Assembly: GCA_021806765.1 (NCBI GenBank) | Contig: JAJZQR010000210.1 | Span: 1-9,038 of the forward strand | Reading direction: 5' to 3' | DNA length: 9,038 nucleotides | Source: Chloroflexota bacterium | Lineage (GTDB): Bacteria; Chloroflexota; UBA6077 | In this document: positions 6,038 through 9,038 of the stretch, piece after piece | Position numbering within the stretch: the first letter of the stretch is position 1 | How the letters are laid out: every line of letters starts with the position of its first letter | The notes under the pieces: generated by a model | The model's input: the letters and a program-made list of their open reading frames with translations, nothing else | What the model was told of the DNA's origin: nothing | Database searches by the model: none | Program-made: the position numbers and the translations under genes

Positions 6038-6057
6038 GAGGGGAGATAGCTCTCCTC
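6038..6057 (+). promoter_or_regulatory. Leader hairpin upstream of the bactofilin gene
   Basis: GAGGGGAG (6038-6045) pairs with CTCTCCTC (6050-6057) through eight pairs, one of them G-U, around the tetraloop ATAG. It sits inside the presumed 5' leader, 60 bases before the start codon. The left arm is purine-rich and resembles a ribosome site, but no ORF follows at the right distance. It could stabilise the mRNA or act in attenuation. Confidence 0.35.
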
Positions 6058-6117
6058 TCGTGCGGCCTGCTGAGCAGAATCGGAATCTATAGACCAATAT
6101 GGCTCAGGAGGTGAGTG

Positions 6118-6741
6118 GTGTTAGGGAAGACCGAAGAGTTCGAGTGGTCACGTTCGAGGGTGCGGTCCAATGAGCCCCGGATCGCAGAGGAGACACCGGC
6201 TAAGGAGCAGTGTGAGCCAGTCGCTGCGCCCGTCGAGGCGGCGGCTGCACTGCCTCCTGCGCCTGCTACTGCGAAGCCTTCTTCTGTTCCCACGTACGCT
6301 CGCCCTCAGCCCGTTCCACTAGCTCCGGATACCGGGGACCCGGAGACGTTAATCGGGATTCATTCCTTCTTCGATGGGACCTTCCGCTGCGAATCCAGCA
6401 TGCGGATAAAGGGCACCGTCCAAGGGAAGATCAACTGCTCCGAGTCGCTGGTGATCGAGGAGACCGCTAAGGTCAAAGCCAAGGTTACCGCGGCAAACGC
6501 AACGATAGCAGGCAGCCTTAATGGGTCCGTCACCTGCGATGGGCGGTTGGAGGTGCTTGCTACCGGCAAGGTGAGGGGCGAGCTTACCGCGGGCGTCCTG
6601 ATCATCCAGGAGGGAGCTTTGTTCGAGGGGCGCCTGAAGGTGAAGGATAGGAAGCCGGAGGGGTCCTCAAAGGCACGGTCAGGCTTCTTTCGCATCTTCG
6701 CGTCCGTTGCCCGCGTATTCTACGCTTGCAATATAGCTTAG
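6118..6741 (+). CDS. Bactofilin family cytoskeletal protein
   Basis: A 207-residue bactofilin. Bactofilins are right-handed beta-helix proteins that polymerise without nucleotide and act as scaffolds for cell shape and wall enzymes. The bactofilin domain spans about 78-175. It opens with ETLIGIHSFFDGTFRCESS, continues MRIKGTVQGKI and ESLVIEETAKVKAKV, and closes with the turns ATIAGSLNGSVTCDGRLEVL, GKVRGEL and IIQEGALFEGRLKV, the regular strand-turn repeat of the family. Residues 1-77 are a charged then Pro/Ala-rich, probably disordered arm, longer than in small bactofilins. The tail (GFFRIFASVARVFYACNIA) is hydrophobic and aromatic and might touch the membrane. GTG 6118 is preferred to GTG 6115, which lies only three bases from the strong AGGAGG (6106-6111). 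The gene is convergent with the cytochrome gene and has no visible peptidase partner. Confidence 0.9.
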   Translation: MLGKTEEFEWSRSRVRSNEPRIAEETPAKEQCEPVAAPVEAAAALPPAPATAKPSSVPTYARPQPVPLAPDTGDPETLIGIHSFFDGTFRCESSMRIKGTVQGKINCSESLVIEETAKVKAKVTAANATIAGSLNGSVTCDGRLEVLATGKVRGELTAGVLIIQEGALFEGRLKVKDRKPEGSSKARSGFFRIFASVARVFYACNIA

Positions 6742-6877
6742 CCCCAATACAGTTTACTTAGGACGGTGGTGGCCTGCCGTGGCTCACTTGCTGCCGATCC
6801 TCACAGGCTGCTCTTCAATCCGCACGCCGATTCCGATGGCTTGGCGGGTATCCATACGTTGAAGTTGATGTCCGTTT

Positions 6878-6910
6878 AGGCACGCCCCGGGTCCAACTCG
6901 GAGCGTGCCT
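6878..6910. terminator. Hairpin between convergent genes, likely bidirectional terminator
   Basis: AGGCACGC (6878-6885) pairs with GCGTGCCT (6903-6910). After one C/A mismatch, the stem continues 6887-6892 with 6896-6901 through one G-U pair, closing on the loop CCA. It lies between the stop codons of the bactofilin (6741) and the cytochrome (6967, minus strand), where one structure could stop both transcripts. There is no T-run on either strand. Confidence 0.6.
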
Positions 6911-6966
6911 CCTGGCGTGATGGATGGTAAGCTCAGGTGGCCCTTGCCTGTCCGGCAGTGTCGGCC

Positions 6967-7623
6967 TTAAGAGCCCTGCCTGGTCAGACTGATACCCTCG
7001 AAACTGGCATTGTTGATGGGTGCGTCCTTCGAGACGAACCCGTCGTCCACCAGGATGAGTGTGGTCACTTCCATGTACTGCTGTGGGGTCAGTGACCCCG
7101 GGCTAGTCTTCGGCATCATCACTGAGATGAAGGTCAACAGATCCTGAGCGTTCTTGAAGCTCTGGAAGTTGGCGGCCGGCCCCACCAGCGCCGGCCCGAT
7201 GACTCCCTGCCCCTGGTCGCCGTGGCAGACGGCGCAGGAGGTGGTGTAGACGGCTTTCCCGGCGGTCGCCAGCTGTCCCGCCGCGGTCGGAGTGCTCGTC
7301 GAGCCCGCCGCCATCGTTGCGGCCGCGATGGCCGTGGGGGCCAGCATCGTCGCCGCTGCCTGTATGGTGGGCGCCGTCGTCGTCCCTATGGCCTCCGCTG
7401 TAGGGACGGCGGCGGTTACCGTCGGCCCGATGGTGACTGTAGCGGGCGCCGCGGTCGCGGCTGGTGTGCTTGCCCCCAGGGCTCCGGCCGGCACGGCGGG
7501 CGCGCTCGTCCCGCCGCACGCCACGAGAGTGAGCCCGGAGAACGCCAGGATCCCGAAGAGCATCACCCCGATGCTAACCCGAACGGCGCTGCTGCGCCCT
7601 CCACTCGATTTCCCCTCGATCAT
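6967..7623 (-). CDS. Lipoprotein monohaem cytochrome c
   Basis: A 218-residue c-type cytochrome that carries electrons on the outer face of the membrane. After a basic start, a hydrophobic segment (about 15-33) ends in the lipobox LVAC with Cys36. Residues 40-118 are a long Ala/Thr/Pro-rich tether. The haem domain follows: CAVCH at 130-134 supplies the two thioether cysteines and the proximal histidine, and Met170 in VMMPKTSPG (or Met169) is the likely distal ligand. LTPQQYMEVTTLILV is the usual C-terminal helix. The domain is only about 95 residues, a small class I cytochrome like those that accompany oxidases or alternative complex III. The ribosome site AAGGAG lies seven bases before ATG 7623. 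No redox partner gene is visible, so its role in a respiratory chain is inferred. Confidence 0.92.
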   Translation of the reverse strand: MIEGKSSGGRSSAVRVSIGVMLFGILAFSGLTLVACGGTSAPAVPAGALGASTPAATAAPATVTIGPTVTAAVPTAEAIGTTTAPTIQAAATMLAPTAIAAATMAAGSTSTPTAAGQLATAGKAVYTTSCAVCHGDQGQGVIGPALVGPAANFQSFKNAQDLLTFISVMMPKTSPGSLTPQQYMEVTTLILVDDGFVSKDAPINNASFEGISLTRQGS

Positions 7624-7863
7624 GCCCGACTCCTTACTGCCCCTTCCGGCCGCCGGACAAGCAGCCCGCCCCGGCCGGTGCGATCTCGACGCTGCGCATC
7701 ACCCTCCAGAACGACACGACAGAACGGAACTGAGGCGAAGAGGGCGAACGGCCTCAGGACGAACCACAACCGCAGCAAGTAAGATGCCAGAAAATCGTGC
7801 GGTGCGGTGAAGTTGGCGTGCCGCTGTCCCGAATCGGGTAATCCCGAGGAAGCCCGGCTAAGA

Positions 7864-7932
7864 GTAGTAACGATTTCAGTCGTTCGTCCCTTTGCCGAGG
7901 AAAGGAGAACGAACGACTAAAGTCGTTACTAC
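7864..7932. repeat. Long nested palindromic element (GTAGTAACGA type)
   Basis: A 24-base left arm (7864-7887, beginning GTAGTAACGA) matches the complement of the right arm (7909-7932) at 22 of 24 positions. Each arm is itself nearly palindromic (right arm AACGACTAAAGTCGTT). CCTTT (7889-7893) and AAAGG (7901-7905) pair inside. Flanking GGAAGCC (7848-7854) and GGCTTCC (7934-7940) can add an outer stem. The size and nested symmetry resemble REP/BIME or small non-autonomous palindromic elements. No transposase is present. Confidence 0.7.
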
Positions 7933-7964
7933 AGGCTTCCCGGTGTACCCGGCGGTTTCCGAAG

Positions 7965-7980
7965 CCACCATCGTTGGTGG
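7965..7980. repeat. Short perfect hairpin CCACCA/TGGTGG
   Basis: CCACCA (7965-7970) pairs with TGGTGG (7975-7980) around TCGT. It is the first of three smaller hairpins downstream of the long nested palindrome. Confidence 0.5.
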
Positions 7981-7993
7981 AGACGACCAAGGA

Positions 7994-8026
7994 CCACCGT
8001 TGCTCGCTTCGGGACAGCCACGGTGG
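7994..8026. repeat. Inverted repeat CCACCGT/ACGGTGG
   Basis: CCACCGT (7994-8000) pairs with ACGGTGG (8020-8026) across 19 bases. The arms resemble the neighbouring CCACCA/TGGTGG hairpin, so the two may derive from one duplicated unit. Confidence 0.45.
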
Positions 8027-8062
8027 CGAATAGGGGATTGCGGAAAAGCCAAGGGGGCGCTG

Positions 8063-8092
8063 GCAGCGTTACCGAAGTTTACGTAACGCTGC
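8063..8092. repeat. Perfect 10-bp inverted repeat GCAGCGTTAC/GTAACGCTGC
   Basis: GCAGCGTTAC (8063-8072) and GTAACGCTGC (8083-8092) are exact complements with a 10-base loop. The hairpin ends about 120 bases before the small membrane protein gene. It could be a structured leader, an operator or another mobile palindrome. Confidence 0.55.
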
Positions 8093-8139
8093 TCTCCAGG
8101 CCGGGCTTAAAGTCGCCATAAGGTGGTCTCCAGGTTTCC

Positions 8140-8167
8140 TTAAGACAGGGAGGACCCCGGTTATGCT
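8140..8167 (+). promoter_or_regulatory. Weak candidate promoter of the small membrane protein gene
   Basis: TTAAGA (8140-8145) and TATGCT (8162-8167), 16 bases apart, each match four of six consensus positions. Transcription would begin near 8174, exactly where the leader structure at 8174-8212 begins. That coincidence is the main reason to list it. Confidence 0.25.
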
Positions 8168-8173
8168 AAGTTT

Positions 8174-8212
8174 CGGACCGTCGAGGGCCTCGAGTCCTGG
8201 CAGGAGGGTCCG
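8174..8212 (+). promoter_or_regulatory. Compact leader structure enclosing the ribosome-binding site
   Basis: CGGACC (8174-8179) pairs with GGTCCG (8207-8212). This outer stem can enclose two hairpins: TCGAG/CTCGA-type pairing 8181-8185 with 8189-8193, and TCCT (8195-8198) with AGGA (8202-8205). The ribosome site AGGAGGG (8202-8208) of the gene starting at 8216 is almost wholly paired. GGACCC at 8152-8157 could compete for the same GGGTCC strand (8206-8211). The fold suggests control of translation, but it is read by eye and not computed. Confidence 0.4.
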
Positions 8213-8215
8213 TGG

Positions 8216-8416
8216 ATGGCACTGAGCCACGTCGCGCCGCTGTTGTTCAGCCTGCTGGTGGGGTTGTTGCTGGGTGTGTCGGCCGGTTCTCTGCCGGCCA
8301 GGCTTAGGAAGTCGGGATACCTGGCGGCCGGGGGTGGAGAGGATCTTCTGCTGGTTCTGGCGATGCTGGCCGCCTTCGGGCTGGGCGGCTTCCTGACCTA
8401 CGTTTTCCTCTACTGA
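8216..8416 (+). CDS. Small two-helix membrane protein of unknown function
   Basis: A 66-residue hydrophobic protein I do not recognise. Two membrane segments are plain: about 6-25 (leucine and valine-rich, ending GVSAGS) and about 43-65 (DLLLVLAMLAAFGLGGFLTYVFLY). The loop between carries RLRK (29-32) and a Gly-rich turn (AAGGGED). By the positive-inside rule the loop is cytoplasmic and both ends face outward. ATG 8216 follows AGGAGGG (8202-8208) with seven bases of spacing. It could be a small subunit of a membrane complex or a regulator of one; the neighbours give no clue. Leader structure suggests its translation may be controlled. Confidence 0.7.
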   Translation: MALSHVAPLLFSLLVGLLLGVSAGSLPARLRKSGYLAAGGGEDLLLVLAMLAAFGLGGFLTYVFLY

Positions 8417-8502
8417 TCGACCGGCTACTTCTCACAAGTATACTTTAGGGCGGGGAGGTCACCCACGCTTCCCCGGTGGTCCGCCACACGGTTTTCGACG
8501 TT

Positions 8503-8561
8503 GAGGAATCGACGCTTCAGCCGGACACAACCTTCGGCACCGGCTAAAGCCTCGACTCCTC
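8503..8561. repeat. Long palindromic element between convergent genes, possible bidirectional terminator
   Basis: A 22-base arm (8503-8524, ending CTTCAGCCGG) is complementary to 8540-8561 (beginning CCGGCTAAAGCC) at 19 of 22 positions, around a 15-base loop. As in the element at 7864-7932, each arm is itself a small imperfect palindrome centred on two or three A/T-rich bases (GGCTAAAGCC here, GACTAAAGTC there). It lies between the stop of the small membrane protein (8416) and that of the minus-strand gene (8621) and could stop transcripts from both sides. Confidence 0.65.
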
Positions 8562-8620
8562 GATCGTCACAATCATCGTGGTACAGCACTGAGTTGGGGA
8601 GTCGCTGCCTGCCGTTCCTA

Positions 8621-9038
8621 TCAGGGGATAGACTCGGGCTCCCAGGGGAACCGCTCGTCGTTCCCCCGCTCCTGCACGCCGTCGGGACCGTCGACCCAGG
8701 TCCGGGACCCATCGGTGAAGGCCGTCCAGTTGTCGGCCTTCCGCCATACCATGAGCCCCCGGGTGGTGTGCTGAACGATGTCGCCGTTGTCATCCGGGTG
8801 CTCTTCGTCCAGCGGTTGGCCCGCCACCTGCGGGATCAGTTCGGCCAGGGTCTTGAAGCCCAGCTGGTACTGCGGCCGCGTCTGGGATTGGGGTAGCACG
8901 AGTTGGGGGGAGGACTGAGGGGCAAGGTCGAGGCTGGCGGGCTGGAGCGCGCCGGCGGCTTGCCGGAAGGTGAGCTGGATATCGTCGCTGGATTCCACCA
9001 CGGCTCCGCGGCTATCCTTGAGTCGCACGTATACCCGC
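8621..9038 (-). CDS. Partial protein with a WRKADN-type C-terminal domain
   Basis: The last 138 codons of a minus-strand gene whose 5' end lies outside the window. The frame is open to the edge (RVYVRLKDSRGA at the first visible codons), so the GTG at 9028 is probably internal. Residues near the start look like a beta-rich segment. The end carries a Trp-rich domain with GDIVQHTTRGLMVWRKADN followed by TAFTDGSRTWVDGPDGVQER and ERFPWE. I recall near-identical tails on many secreted or surface proteins of Chloroflexota, attached to varied N-terminal domains, but know no established function for them. A Gln/Pro-rich link (about 40-55) separates the parts. What the whole protein does cannot be told from this fragment. 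Confidence 0.75.
   Translation of the reverse strand, partial: RVYVRLKDSRGAVVESSDDIQLTFRQAAGALQPASLDLAPQSSPQLVLPQSQTRPQYQLGFKTLAELIPQVAGQPLDEEHPDDNGDIVQHTTRGLMVWRKADNWTAFTDGSRTWVDGPDGVQERGNDERFPWEPESIP

Larger units (their letters stand above)
5269..6117. other. Gene-poor intergenic region with hairpins
   Basis: About 850 bases without a convincing gene. A 154-codon plus-strand ORF (5504-5968) and a 90-codon minus-strand ORF (5657-5929) overlap here; neither has a ribosome site or family resemblance. The stretch holds a 30-bp palindrome, a 54-base inverted repeat, a short tandem repeat and the presumed promoter and leader of the bactofilin gene, all listed separately. Confidence 0.6.
7624..8215. 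other. Gene-free region with a row of hairpins
   Basis: About 590 bases without a convincing gene between a minus-strand and a plus-strand gene, so both promoters should lie here. An inverted repeat CTGAGGC/GCCTCAG (7730-7736, 7751-7757) lies in the presumed leader of the cytochrome gene. From 7848 to 8212 at least five inverted repeats follow one another, listed separately. No tRNA or known riboswitch was recognised. Confidence 0.6.

Noticed and set aside
7222..7810. Long plus-strand ORFs opposite the cytochrome gene
   Set aside because: They are mirror readings of the Ala/Thr/Pro-rich tether codons and lack ribosome sites.
7864..8092. Hairpin row as a CRISPR array or tRNA cluster
   Set aside because: The units differ in sequence and spacing, there are no regular spacers, and no T-loop or anticodon arm pattern was found.

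Overview
The window is GC-rich bacterial DNA with seven genes I can support well, one partial gene at the right edge and several gene-free stretches full of hairpins. The best guess for the source is an uncultured member of Chloroflexota. This is inference from gene style: lipoproteins with long Ala/Pro/Thr-rich tethers after the lipid cysteine, a monohaem cytochrome c of that build, a bactofilin, and a secreted-type C-terminal domain (TTxGLMVWRKADNWTAFTDG type) that I remember mainly from Chloroflexota proteins. No rRNA, tRNA, CRISPR array or intact insertion sequence was seen.

Layout. Bases 1-257 hold the possible last codons of an upstream gene and a 69-residue protein built from two copies of one alpha/beta unit. 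A long palindrome at 282-315 follows, then a D-2-hydroxyacid dehydrogenase (463-1449). Bases 1450-2158 hold no convincing gene but carry three more palindromes of the 282-315 kind, other inverted repeats and a plausible promoter. Next are three same-strand genes: an IclR-family regulator with a TTG start (2159-2968), a DapA/N-acetylneuraminate-lyase family class I aldolase or dehydratase (3149-4123), and a lipid-anchored Bug/TctC solute-binding protein (4168-5268). A perfect 30-bp palindrome closes this cluster. Bases 5269-6117 are gene-poor, with inverted repeats and a candidate promoter for the bactofilin (6118-6741). A strong hairpin separates it from a convergent lipoprotein cytochrome c (6967-7623, minus strand). 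Bases 7624-8215 are again gene-free and carry a row of hairpins. The last of these encloses the ribosome-binding site of a 66-residue two-helix membrane protein (8216-8416). A further long palindrome separates that gene from the convergent partial gene at 8621-9038.

How the genes may work together. The IclR, DapA-family and Bug genes look like a small carboxylate or sugar-acid module: Bug binds an acid substrate outside the cell, the aldolase-family enzyme acts on it or on a derivative, and the IclR protein senses a ligand and controls the set. The DapA-family protein keeps the Schiff-base lysine and the YNNP tyrosine but lacks the arginine typical of true dihydrodipicolinate synthase, so a catabolic role fits better than lysine synthesis. 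The 2-hydroxyacid dehydrogenase could reduce a 2-oxoacid or aldehyde-acid product, but about 700 bases of repeats separate it from the cluster, so that link is weak. No TctA/TctB membrane subunits are visible, so the Bug protein is an orphan here. The most unusual signals are the duplicated small protein, the recurrent nested palindromes (several placed after or between genes) and the compact three-way-junction leader that buries a ribosome-binding site.
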